Shown one piece after another: positions 1-5,715 of a stretch of 33,281 nt of DNA. How positions within the stretch are numbered: position 1 is the stretch's first letter; each line of letters opens with the position of its first letter. The position numbers and the translations under genes are program-made. The notes below the pieces were generated by a model. That model was not told where the DNA came from. It saw nothing but the letters and a program-made list of their open reading frames with translations, and ran no database searches. The stretch lies in NCBI GenBank assembly GCA_014377425.1, contig JACMPQ010000015.1:1-33281 (forward strand), read 5' to 3'. Origin of the DNA: Microbacteriaceae bacterium (GTDB lineage: Bacteria; Actinomycetota; Actinomycetes; Actinomycetales; Microbacteriaceae).

Positions 1-2
1 AG

Positions 3-137
3 TCCATTTCCAGCGGACTCACCCTACTGAATCTGGATTCCTCATTCCGCTTCATCGTGACCGGAATTGTTCTGTTGCTCGCGGTCACGCTCGACTCGAT
101 CTCGCGCCGGTCGCGAAGTTCCCACGGAAGAGCCTGA
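3..137 (+). CDS. C-terminal end of a sugar (ribose/xylose-type) ABC transporter permease, cut by the window edge
   Basis: Reading frame 3 is open from the first base to a TGA at 135-137 and encodes 44 residues. They contain one hydrophobic segment (FIVTGIVLLLAVTLD) followed by a basic cytoplasmic tail (SISRRSRSSHGRA). The preceding residues GLTLLNL resemble the 'NGLNLLG' stretch before the last helix of RbsC/XylH-type permeases (BPD_transp_2 family), and the tail matches how those proteins end. The protein would sit in the inner membrane and move a monosaccharide together with a periplasmic-type binding protein and an ATPase, whose genes presumably lie upstream of the window. The identification rests on a short segment; the family is likely and the substrate unknown. 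Confidence 0.7.
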   Translation, partial: SISSGLTLLNLDSSFRFIVTGIVLLLAVTLDSISRRSRSSHGRA

Positions 138-382
138 CGAAAAGATTCGCCTGACCGCTCGCCCACTCCTTCTTACCGCCACCGCATTCGTGCGCCTCAA
201 ACATAAAAGATTGCGATGGGACGTGCCGCTTTGGTCAGGTGACGTATCACCCATCCGAGCAGCAGACCCGGTCGAACGTATGGTCGAGTCCCAAGAGCGA
301 CTGCTCGTCTTCGACGGCCAGAGTACCGTGACATCGAACTCCCTTGGACTGCGCCCGGCACCAAATATGTTTGACGAGTAAG

Positions 383-425
383 TGTCAGAGATGTCCTGAG
401 GCAGGAATGTCACCCATGTACTGAG
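383..425. repeat. Pair of imperfect 18-bp direct repeats, possible IS end
   Basis: TGTCAGAGATGTCCTGAG (383-400) and TGTCACCCATGTACTGAG (408-425) match at 14 of 18 positions with a 25-bp period, and ACATCAC follows the second copy. Such multiple subterminal TGTC repeats occur at the ends of some insertion sequences. They lie on the downstream side of the minus-strand transposase remnant, where an element end would be expected. No matching inverted end was found with certainty, so assignment to an IS is an inference. Confidence 0.4.
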
Positions 426-517
426 ACATCACACATAGACCGCAATCTACCGACCGGCCCGGGCTGGGTGTCGACAGTCGTTTTCTGATTTGAGGCACTG
501 CCGGGCAGCGGTCCAGG

Positions 518-671
518 ATTGTTTTTATGCAGCAATCTGAAGAACGGTTCTATCGCGGCATTGTCGCCGCATGAGGCACTCTGCCCATCGAGCCGACCAG
601 GTGATGTCGGGCCAGAGCGCGAAGGAGCTCCTGGCTTCGAAATTGGCTCTATTCGACCGGTCGCTGTGAAC
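518..671 (-). pseudogene. IS3-type transposase remnant (D-E part of the DDE core), frameshifted
   Basis: On the minus strand one frame reads VHSDRSNRANF and continues to ITWSARWAE (about 671-579). The next frame takes over with GQSASCGDNAAIEPFF and RLLHKN (about 585-518). Joined, these match the end of IS3-family transposases, which have HSDRG-x-QF, a GSMGR-like segment, then D-N-A-x-x-E-S-F-F and LLxKN. The aspartate of HSD (662-660) and the glutamate of AAIE (550-548) are about 37 codons apart, close to the D(35)E spacing of the family. A frameshift lies near 580, and neither the first catalytic aspartate nor an N-terminal HTH is recognisable upstream. The gene is dead. Confidence 0.7.
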
Positions 672-740
672 CCCAAAACCCGCAACGTCCCGTGTGACCT
701 CCAATCGTGGGCTTGGCCGACCGGCCGGGAGGGAACCCAA

Positions 741-761
741 TCGTCATGATTTCGTCATGAT
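741..761. repeat. Two copies of TCGTCATGAT, 11-bp period
   Basis: TCGTCATGAT occurs at 741-750 and again at 752-761, separated by one base. It lies between the transposase remnant and the tRNA fragment. It could be a target duplication or a binding site; nothing decides between these. Confidence 0.5.
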
Positions 762-885
762 GCCAACCGGACCCATACGATTTCGAGGTGATCTCCTGTA
801 GATCATTTAAATTGCAGACGCCCGGAAACAAAGCGTTTTATGTCCTCAGCGATCACGTGAACAGTCGGTGAATTGGCCCTAAAAG

Positions 886-924
886 ATCAGTGGGTTCTCG
901 GTTCAAGTCCGAGGGGGTGCACCA
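886..924 (+). other. 3' half of a tRNA (tRNA-Lys-like), probable attachment-site remnant
   Basis: From 886 the sequence reads as the 3' side of an anticodon stem (ATCAG), a variable loop, a perfect T stem (CTCGG 897-901, CCGAG 909-913) around the seven-base T loop TTCAAGT, a seven-base acceptor strand GGGGTGC (914-920), discriminator A and encoded CCA (922-924). The matching 5' acceptor (GCACCCC) and a D arm are absent upstream, so this is not a working tRNA. The ATCAGTGGGTTCTCGG string resembles actinobacterial tRNA-Lys from memory. Tyrosine integrases recombine in the 3' half of tRNA genes and leave such fragments at island ends. Confidence 0.7.
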
Positions 925-1021
925 CAAAACGCTCGCCAGCGGCCGATTCTTTTGAGGTCGGCTTGAAGGTTGCAGATCTCGTGTACTACGGGTGCAATAT
1001 CGGGCTTATGCGCATGCCTGC

Positions 1022-1063
1022 TCAAGGCTTTGAGTGACACCCATCAAGCCTTCGAGTGACACC
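1022..1063. repeat. Two 20-bp direct repeats, 22-bp period
   Basis: TCAAGGCTTTGAGTGACACC (1022-1041) and TCAAGCCTTCGAGTGACACC (1044-1063) differ at two positions. On the minus strand each begins GGTGTCACTC, so they share the TGTCA core of the repeats at 383-425 in opposite orientation. They may be element-end repeats or a regulator's paired site. Confidence 0.55.
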
Positions 1064-1305
1064 GTGATCTGATCGAAGGGCCGAATTTGCCGGGACGATA
1101 AATGGCAGTAGGCGAAGTTCGCTGGGGAAGCTGCGCGACCCTTGGATGTCGTCCATTACCGTGCAGCAGACCCGACTTTTGGCTGTCCGGGCCGTTATAG
1201 AGTGTCGTGGGAGCATTTCGAGCCTTTGTCAGATTTGCTCCCCGTTGATTTTTGCAATAATTCGCTTCATTTGAAAACAACCGAAATCATTAGTGAGGGG
1301 CACAC

Positions 1306-1659
1306 ATGACAGATTCACCGCTCGATGCGACCGCGGGCCAACCAAATTCCCGGCAGCTACTGAGCCCTGCTGACGCAAACATCCATGCGTTTGATTTACA
1401 AACTCCGGTGAAGGCGAACACCTTCGCAATAATCTCTCTCGCGGGCGTCTTTGTGGTGTCCCTCCTCGGAATCGTCTTCGGTCACTTGGCTCTCGCGCAG
1501 ATCAAAAAGACCGGCGAACCCGGACGAGGGCTTGCGATTGCCGGCATCGCCATCGGCTACTCCTCGATTGTGCTGACTATCGTCGCCATCGCCTCCTACG
1601 CGGTACTAATCGCTGCAATGGTGGGCTTTGCCGGAGCCTCCGGGCACATGGGGAACTAG
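1306..1659 (+). CDS. Small DUF4190-domain membrane protein
   Basis: The protein has 117 residues. The first 40 are polar and without obvious structure. They are followed by two hydrophobic segments (about 45-67 and 80-110) separated by the loop GHLALAQIKKTGEPGRGLAIAG. That loop, with its 'G-H-x-A-L-x-Q-I-x-x-T-G-E-x-G-R-G-L-A-I-A-G' pattern, is the hallmark of DUF4190. The family is common in actinobacteria and has no established function. The ATG at 1306 follows GAGGGG at 1295-1300 with a five-base gap. It converges with the minus-strand gene ending at 1666, six bases away. The reading is safe; the role is unknown. Confidence 0.85.
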   Translation: MTDSPLDATAGQPNSRQLLSPADANIHAFDLQTPVKANTFAIISLAGVFVVSLLGIVFGHLALAQIKKTGEPGRGLAIAGIAIGYSSIVLTIVAIASYAVLIAAMVGFAGASGHMGN

Positions 1660-1665
1660 AAGCGA

Positions 1666-2442
1666 TTAGCGCAGCGTCACCGATGAACTCGCTCCGGTCA
1701 CTAGGTCGATTACAACCTGCGGGTCATTTCCTACCCGGGTTACGTCGAGGGCTGCAGAGACCTGATAGACCCCGGGGGCAACATGGGGCAGGTTTTCACG
1801 GAAGAGGTCCGACTCATCGTCCTCCACGCCACAGGTAACGGGCGCGAACGAGGCCGTGAAGCTCGTCGATGCCCCCGGTGCGAGTTCGATAGTTCGCGCC
1901 ATGGCGATCATCGCGCCGTTGCTATGCCAGAGCACGCGGCCATCCTTCGACAGGGTGATCTCGGGGGTCACGGCGGAGGACCCGGTGATCGAAGCCGCGC
2001 CGGTGTTGGTGAGCGTGACCGTTCCTGTGACCAGGGCGGACGAGGCATCCGCGGAATCGAACTGTGGGCTGAGCACCAGGCCACTCGGGCTCGGGGCCAC
2101 CTCGGCGACGGTTCCACCACAGAGGTTCAACCGTGAGGCGGGAGCCAGCTGTATTGCGCCATCGGTTGCCCCGCCATTGAGGGGCAGAAGGCTTCCGGAC
2201 GCCGTACCGGGAGCCAGGCTCGAGGTGCCGCCGCCGCTAGTCATCGACGGGGTGAGCCCGCGGATTCCCGCAACACTGGCGACCCCGATGCCAGCGACAG
2301 CGAGCGTCGTGGCGCCGCCGATCGCCATCCGTTGTCCTCCCCGGCGGCGAGAACTGCGGCGGAGTACCCGCTGCAGGTCGACGGGGGCGAGCGTCGGTGT
2401 GGAGTCAGCGAACAGGGATGCGAGGTCAGATTCGGTGGACAT
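1666..2442 (-). CDS. Single-pass membrane protein co-encoded with an ECF sigma factor, candidate anti-sigma or extracytoplasmic sensor
   Basis: The protein has 258 residues from the ATG at 2442 (MSTESDLASLF). A basic stretch (RRSSRRRGGQR, about 28-38) is followed by a hydrophobic segment (about 39-62), so the N-terminus should be cytoplasmic and the remaining ~195 residues outside. The outer part has a Ser/Gly/Thr-rich linker and then a beta-rich domain with VTGTVTLTNTGAASI and IELAPGASTSFTASF, reminiscent of BsuPI- or DUF4232-type immunoglobulin-like folds. It contains two cysteines (NLCGG, PVTCGVE) that could pair. The gene overlaps the end of the sigma gene by 17 bases, so the two are translated together. 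The 40-residue cytoplasmic part has no zinc-binding HxxxCxxC motif, so an anti-sigma role rests on context only. Confidence 0.75.
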   Translation of the reverse strand: MSTESDLASLFADSTPTLAPVDLQRVLRRSSRRRGGQRMAIGGATTLAVAGIGVASVAGIRGLTPSMTSGGGTSSLAPGTASGSLLPLNGGATDGAIQLAPASRLNLCGGTVAEVAPSPSGLVLSPQFDSADASSALVTGTVTLTNTGAASITGSSAVTPEITLSKDGRVLWHSNGAMIAMARTIELAPGASTSFTASFAPVTCGVEDDESDLFRENLPHVAPGVYQVSAALDVTRVGNDPQVVIDLVTGASSSVTLR

Positions 2443-3073
2443 GGGTCGCTTTCTCCGGGTCGGTTGGTGACGCTGCATCGGTTGATGCGGCATCGGTTGA
2501 AGCGGACGTGGTTGATGCGGCTTCGGTTGACGTGGGCTCTGGGGTCGTCGGTGATGAATCGGTGAGCGCGATGGCCATTTTGCCGAGGCCGTCGCTGAGG
2601 TAGCGCTTGACCGTTCCGGCCGAGATGCCGAGCCAGTCGGCGATGTCGTCGACCTTGAGGTCTTCGTAGTAACGCAGCACGATGCAGGCACGTTCGCGCG
2701 GGCTCAGTTTTGCGAGCTCCGCGGTGAGATCGAGACGGTTCTCCGTGGCCGGGGCCGTCGATTCCTGCTGTTCCGGTACGGCGGTAAGGTGGGCAACTCG
2801 CCGCCATCTGGTCGTTCGACGCCCGCCATCGAGCCAGTTATTCAGGATGGCGCGGCGCACGTAGGCCTCCGCGCTGGCGACGGTGAACCCGTTGCGCAGT
2901 CGACCGAATGTCTTGACCAGGGCGTCCTGCACGAGGTCGGCGGCGTCATCCGCGTTGCCGCTGATCAGCCAGGCGTAGCGTGTGAGCGCATTACCGCGCT
3001 CGGCGACAAGGGTCGTGACGACGCTTCGCCACCCCTCGGCGTCGCTCTGGTTTTGTCGTGGTGCCGTATTCAT
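2426..3073 (-). CDS. ECF RNA polymerase sigma factor (SigE-like subfamily)
   Basis: The protein has 215 residues. Region 2 is seen in LTRYAWLISGNADDAADLVQDALVKTF, which binds core polymerase and recognises the -10 element. Region 4 is LSPRERACIVLRYYEDLKVDDIADWLGISAGTVKRYLSDGLGKM, a helix-turn-helix for the -35 element. The ATG at 3073 (MNTAPRQ) was chosen over a frame extension to 3187 because GGGGA lies six bases upstream and the extension has no sigma homology. After region 4 comes a 35-residue Ser/Thr/Ala tail encoded by 15-bp repeats (2472-2531), which is unusual for the family. The downstream membrane-protein gene overlaps by 17 bases and is the likely regulator. Confidence 0.9.
   Translation of the reverse strand: MNTAPRQNQSDAEGWRSVVTTLVAERGNALTRYAWLISGNADDAADLVQDALVKTFGRLRNGFTVASAEAYVRRAILNNWLDGGRRTTRWRRVAHLTAVPEQQESTAPATENRLDLTAELAKLSPRERACIVLRYYEDLKVDDIADWLGISAGTVKRYLSDGLGKMAIALTDSSPTTPEPTSTEAASTTSASTDAASTDAASPTDPEKATHVHRI
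2472..2531. repeat. Four tandem 15-bp repeats inside the sigma factor's 3' end
   Basis: Units GCTGCATCGGTTGAT, GCGGCATCGGTTGAA, GCGGACGTGGTTGAT and GCGGCTTCGGTTGAC lie end to end. Read on the minus strand they give the Ser-Thr-Asp/Glu-Ala-Ala-like tail after sigma region 4. The unit length keeps the frame, so copy number could vary without breaking the gene or the overlap with the downstream start. Confidence 0.85.
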
Positions 3074-3118
3074 CCGGTTCCCCAATTCCTGTACGGCGGA
3101 CGGCTGTCTATCTATTAA

Positions 3119-3142
3119 GACGCCTAAGCGAGCAGAAACGTT
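3119..3142 (-). promoter_or_regulatory. Candidate ECF-type promoter of the sigma operon
   Basis: On the minus strand CCAAC (AAC at 3142-3140) is followed by 17 bases and then CGTC (3122-3119). AAC and CGTC with a 16-17 base gap are the classic core of ECF sigma promoters, which usually include the sigma gene's own. Transcription would start near 3112, giving a leader of about 38 bases before the ATG at 3073. This is a pattern match only. Confidence 0.4.
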
Positions 3143-3181
3143 GGGGCGGGGGCGTTCATGTGTTCGGATGCCGCCGACACC

Positions 3182-3197
3182 GATCAACCGTTTGATC
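3182..3197. promoter_or_regulatory. Inverted repeat upstream of the toxin-antitoxin operon
   Basis: GATCAA (3182-3187) and TTGATC (3192-3197) form an inverted repeat with a four-base gap. TTTGAT (3191-3196) and TAGCGT (3213-3218) could be -35 and -10 boxes with a 16-base spacer, which would put the repeat over the -35 box. FitAB/VapBC operons are normally repressed by the antitoxin-toxin complex at such a repeat. Confidence 0.4.
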
Positions 3198-3244
3198 AGC
3201 GATTGCGGGTGCTAGCGTTGACAGCACTTGAGTTGGGAGACAAT

Positions 3245-3472
3245 GTGGCCGCCATTACCGTTCGGAACCTTGATGATGACGTTCAGCGGCGGCTGAAGCT
3301 TCGGGCTGCGGCTCACAACCGTTCGATGGAAGCTGAAGTTCGGGCGATTTTGAGCGATGCCGTTCGAGGCGGCGATTTCGCCGCCTCTTGGTTGGCCGTA
3401 GCCGAGAGATTTCGTGCAACCGACCTGCCGATGCCTGTTCGATCCCCACCGCGAGGGTTTGACCTCTCGTGA
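3245..3472 (+). CDS. FitA/VapB-type ribbon-helix-helix antitoxin
   Basis: The protein has 75 residues from a GTG start (GTG GCC GCC ATT ACC). The N-terminus reads AAITVRNLDDDVQRRLKLRAAA, then HNRSMEAEVRAILSDAV. This is the FitA pattern, a DNA-binding beta strand followed by two helices. The C-terminal 35 residues (FRATDLPMPVRSPPRGFDLS) should wrap the toxin. The GTG at 3245 follows GGGAGA at 3235-3240; an in-frame start at 3158 would add 29 residues that do not look like the family. The stop overlaps the toxin start (GTGA, 3469-3472). The protein should neutralise the toxin and repress its own operon. Confidence 0.88.
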   Translation: MAAITVRNLDDDVQRRLKLRAAAHNRSMEAEVRAILSDAVRGGDFAASWLAVAERFRATDLPMPVRSPPRGFDLS

Positions 3473-3891
3473 TCGTTTGCGACACTAACGTCTTATCGGA
3501 ACCACTCCGAACACAGCCAAATCCCGAAGTCCTCGTCTGGCTCGGGTCTGTGGTCGACGATATTGCGTTGACCTCGGTTACCGTCGGTGAGATTCTGACC
3601 GGTGTTCGATCGCTTCCTGCCGGGCAGCGCCGCGACGGGCTGATGGCTGCGGTAGAACAAACCTTCACAATTTTCGCCGATCGAGTGCTTCCCTACAACG
3701 AACCGGCGGCGCGGGAATATGCGTCTCTGCAGGAAACCCGGCGAACGGTTGGGCGACCGCTGAGCGTCGAAGACGGGATGATTGCGGCAATTTGCCGCAC
3801 TGAAGGCTTTTCCCTTGCCACACGAAACACCAAAGACTTTGCTGGCCTAGGTCTTGACCTCATCAACCCCTGGGACGACTCGACCGTCTGA
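3469..3891 (+). CDS. FitB/VapC-type PIN-domain ribonuclease toxin
   Basis: The protein has 140 residues, the usual length, starting at a GTG that overlaps the antitoxin stop. PIN-domain acidic residues are visible: D5 in MIVCDTNVLSE, the glutamate in SVTVGEILTGV, the aspartate in SVEDGMIAAIC and the aspartate in TRNTKDFAGLGLDLINPW. The order and surrounding residues match FitB-like VapC proteins, which bind Mg2+ and cut RNA, often tRNA. All four acidic positions are intact, so the toxin should be active when released from the antitoxin. The RNA target cannot be read from sequence. The pair sits in the accessory part of the window near mobile-element remains, as such modules often do. Confidence 0.9.
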   Translation: MIVCDTNVLSEPLRTQPNPEVLVWLGSVVDDIALTSVTVGEILTGVRSLPAGQRRDGLMAAVEQTFTIFADRVLPYNEPAAREYASLQETRRTVGRPLSVEDGMIAAICRTEGFSLATRNTKDFAGLGLDLINPWDDSTV

Positions 3892-3969
3892 GTGTGAGGG
3901 TATTAATCGCACCGTGCGGCTAGATTGTGGCCGACTAGTTTGCGATGCTACCTAGCCGTGGATTGCGCA

Positions 3970-4080
3970 ATGTGGCCTTCGGATTGGATTCGTGGCGTAC
4001 TGACCGCCGCGGTGCTTTCCATTGTTGGCCAGGGAGAAACCTATGGCTACCTCCTCGCCCAAAAGCTGGAACAGGGGGGT
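3970..4080 (+). pseudogene. Truncated PadR-family regulator (N-terminal fragment)
   Basis: From ATG 3970 the frame reads MWPSDWIRGVLTAAVLSI and VGQGETYGYLLAQKLEQGG. This closely follows the start of PadR-type winged-helix regulators, where 'W-x-R-G-x-L-x-x-x-x-L-x-x-L-x-x-G-E-x-Y-G-Y-x-L-A-x-x-L' leads into the recognition helix. After residue 37 the match stops: the expected 'KGGTLYPxLxRLE' segment is missing and the frame runs on into unrelated residues to a stop at 4210-4212. Without the recognition wing it cannot bind DNA as PadR does. A deletion near 4080 is the likely cause. Confidence 0.65.
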
Positions 4081-4329
4081 GATTCCCATTGTCCTACTGA
4101 TAACGGTTGCTGCCGCTCGCCACCGTCGCCCGTTGCGAAAGTGAAAAATTCCGCTTTAGCCGTGCTTAGTCGTCATCATGCCGGCCCTCACCGTCCGGTG
4201 GTTCAAAGCTGATCGCGCCATTTCTAGCGGGCCGGATGTACTTTTCCATGCTTGGTGACTGCGCTGAGCAGTGCGGTCATTCGCTGCTAATCCAGTAAGC
4301 ACAAAACCCGCAGCGGTAGCGTCGCGGGG
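4081..4329 (+). other. Intergenic stretch without a recognised gene
   Basis: This stretch lies between the PadR fragment and the AAA+ gene. A 33-codon ORF starts at ATG 4043 inside the PadR fragment, with AGGGAG six bases upstream, and ends at 4144. It encodes a short hydrophobic stretch (VIPIVLLITVAAA) and a basic tail (RHRRPLRK). It could be a small membrane peptide or the tail of a deleted membrane protein. No terminator or clear promoter is visible. Confidence 0.35.
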
Positions 4330-5715
4330 GTGACCCAACCTTCAACGACCACGGTCGGCGCGCTCCGAGCATCCGGCCACCTTCAGAAGACGCTTCGCGT
4401 CGAGATTCGCGACAATCTGCTTGCCGCCCTCCGCGAGGGCCGCGACCCGTGGCCGGGGTTGCACGGCTTCGAGTCGACCGTTATTCCGCAGCTCGAACGG
4501 GCGCTCATCGCCGGCCACGACATCGTGCTGTTGGGTGAGCGAGGTCAGGGCAAAACCCGCCTGTTGCGCACGCTCGGGAGCCTGCTCGACGAGTGGACCC
4601 CGGTGATCGACGGCTCCGAGCTCGGCGAGCATCCCTTCGAGCCGATCACCTCGGCAAGTCGGCGTCGGGCGGCCGAGCTGGGCGACGAGCTGCCGGTATC
4701 GTGGCGTGGTCGTGAGGAGCGCTACTCCGAGAAGCTCGCCACCCCCGACACGAGTGTGGCTGACCTGATCGGGGATGTTGACCCGATGAAGGTTGCTGAG
4801 GGGCGCAGCCTCGGGGATCCGGAGACCATCCACTTCGGCCTCATCCCGCGCAGCCATCGCGGCATTGTGGCCATCAACGAACTGCCTGACCTCGCTGAGC
4901 GCATTCAGGTGGCCATGCTGAACGTGATGGAGGAGCGCGACATTCAGATTCGCGGCTATGTGCTGCGGCTTCCGCTGGATGTACTCGTGGTGGCCAGCGC
5001 CAACCCCGAGGACTACACCAACCGCGGACGCATCATTACCCCGCTGAAAGATCGGTTCGGAGCGGAAATTCGCACCCACTACCCCACCGAGCTCGTGGAC
5101 GAGATTGCGATCATCCGGCAAGAGGCAGATCTGGTGGCGGATGTTCCCGACTACCTGGTCGAGATTCTGGCGCGTTTTACTCGGGCGCTGCGCGAATCCA
5201 CCGCGGTTGACCAGCGCAGCGGGGTGAGTGCGCGGTTTGCCATTGCTGGCGCCGAAACCATCGCCGCTGCGGCCCTGCACCGTGCGACTCGCCGAGGGGA
5301 GGATGACGCGGTGGCCCGGCCCGTCGACTTGGAGACGGCCGTCGACGTGCTCGGTGGAAAGATCGAGTTCGAGTCCGGCGAGGAGGGCCGTGAGGAGGAA
5401 ATTCTCGATTACCTGCTGCGCACAGCCACCGCCGAGACCGTGCGCGAGCACCTGCGCGGCGTCGACTTCTCGCTCTTGGTATCGGCTATCGAGGCGGGGG
5501 CGATGGTGACCACCGGCGAGCAGGTGACCGCCCACGACTTCACCGCGAACCTGCCCGCGCTGGGGGAGTCCGAACTCTACGACACCGTGTGCGAACGGCT
5601 CGGTGCCACAACCGAGGGCCAGCGTGCGGGAGCGGTTGAGTTGGCGCTCGAGGGTTTGTACCTTCGCCGCAAAATCAGTAAGGCCTCAAGCGACGGGGAG
5701 ACGGTGTATGGCTAG
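4330..5715 (+). CDS. Magnesium-chelatase-like AAA+ ATPase paired with a VWA protein
   Basis: The protein has 461 residues from GTG 4330. Walker A is GERGQGKT (69-76). The Walker B region is GIVAINELPD (178-187), with Asn-Glu where Asp-Glu is usual. Sensor 1 is in ASANPEDYTNRG, followed by PLKDRFGAEIRTHYP with the arginine expected near the intersubunit site. The segment VADLIGDVDPMKVAEGR matches the insert of ChlI/BchI-type ATPases. The protein should form rings that act with the VWA protein encoded next, overlapping by eight bases. Similar pairs are widespread in actinobacteria without a firm function; no cobalamin or chlorophyll genes are nearby, so true metal chelation is unlikely. The C-terminal ~110 residues form a helical lid region. 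Confidence 0.88.
   Translation: MTQPSTTTVGALRASGHLQKTLRVEIRDNLLAALREGRDPWPGLHGFESTVIPQLERALIAGHDIVLLGERGQGKTRLLRTLGSLLDEWTPVIDGSELGEHPFEPITSASRRRAAELGDELPVSWRGREERYSEKLATPDTSVADLIGDVDPMKVAEGRSLGDPETIHFGLIPRSHRGIVAINELPDLAERIQVAMLNVMEERDIQIRGYVLRLPLDVLVVASANPEDYTNRGRIITPLKDRFGAEIRTHYPTELVDEIAIIRQEADLVADVPDYLVEILARFTRALRESTAVDQRSGVSARFAIAGAETIAAAALHRATRRGEDDAVARPVDLETAVDVLGGKIEFESGEEGREEEILDYLLRTATAETVREHLRGVDFSLLVSAIEAGAMVTTGEQVTAHDFTANLPALGESELYDTVCERLGATTEGQRAGAVELALEGLYLRRKISKASSDGETVYG

Larger units (their letters stand above)
138..1305. other. Gene-poor stretch with mobile-element debris
   Basis: No intact gene is convincing here. Overlapping ORFs of 60-120 codons on both strands have no recognisable domains, no good ribosome binding sites and mutually contradictory frames. 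The stretch does hold a transposase remnant (518-671, minus strand), two pairs of TGTCA-containing direct repeats (383-425 and 1022-1063), a 10-bp direct repeat (741-761) and the 3' half of a tRNA (886-924). Together these suggest a decayed insertion site. Confidence 0.6.

Noticed and set aside
67-413. Overlapping ORFs on both strands near the left edge
   Set aside because: Neither has a domain or ribosome site; the real signal here is the end of the sugar permease in a third frame (3-137).
2443-2691. N-terminal extension of the membrane protein frame to 2691
   Set aside because: It lies wholly inside the sigma coding sequence, in another frame, and is Pro/Arg/His-rich; the ATG at 2442 gives a sensible protein.
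3074-3187. 38-residue N-terminal extension of the sigma factor (GGIRTHERPRPN...)
   Set aside because: No homology to sigma factors, whereas the internal ATG at 3073 has a ribosome site; strings of this kind are common in over-extended gene calls.
4342-5535. 397-codon ORF on the minus strand
   Set aside because: It is the antisense shadow of the AAA+ ATPase gene; high GC keeps the opposite frame open and the residues match no family.
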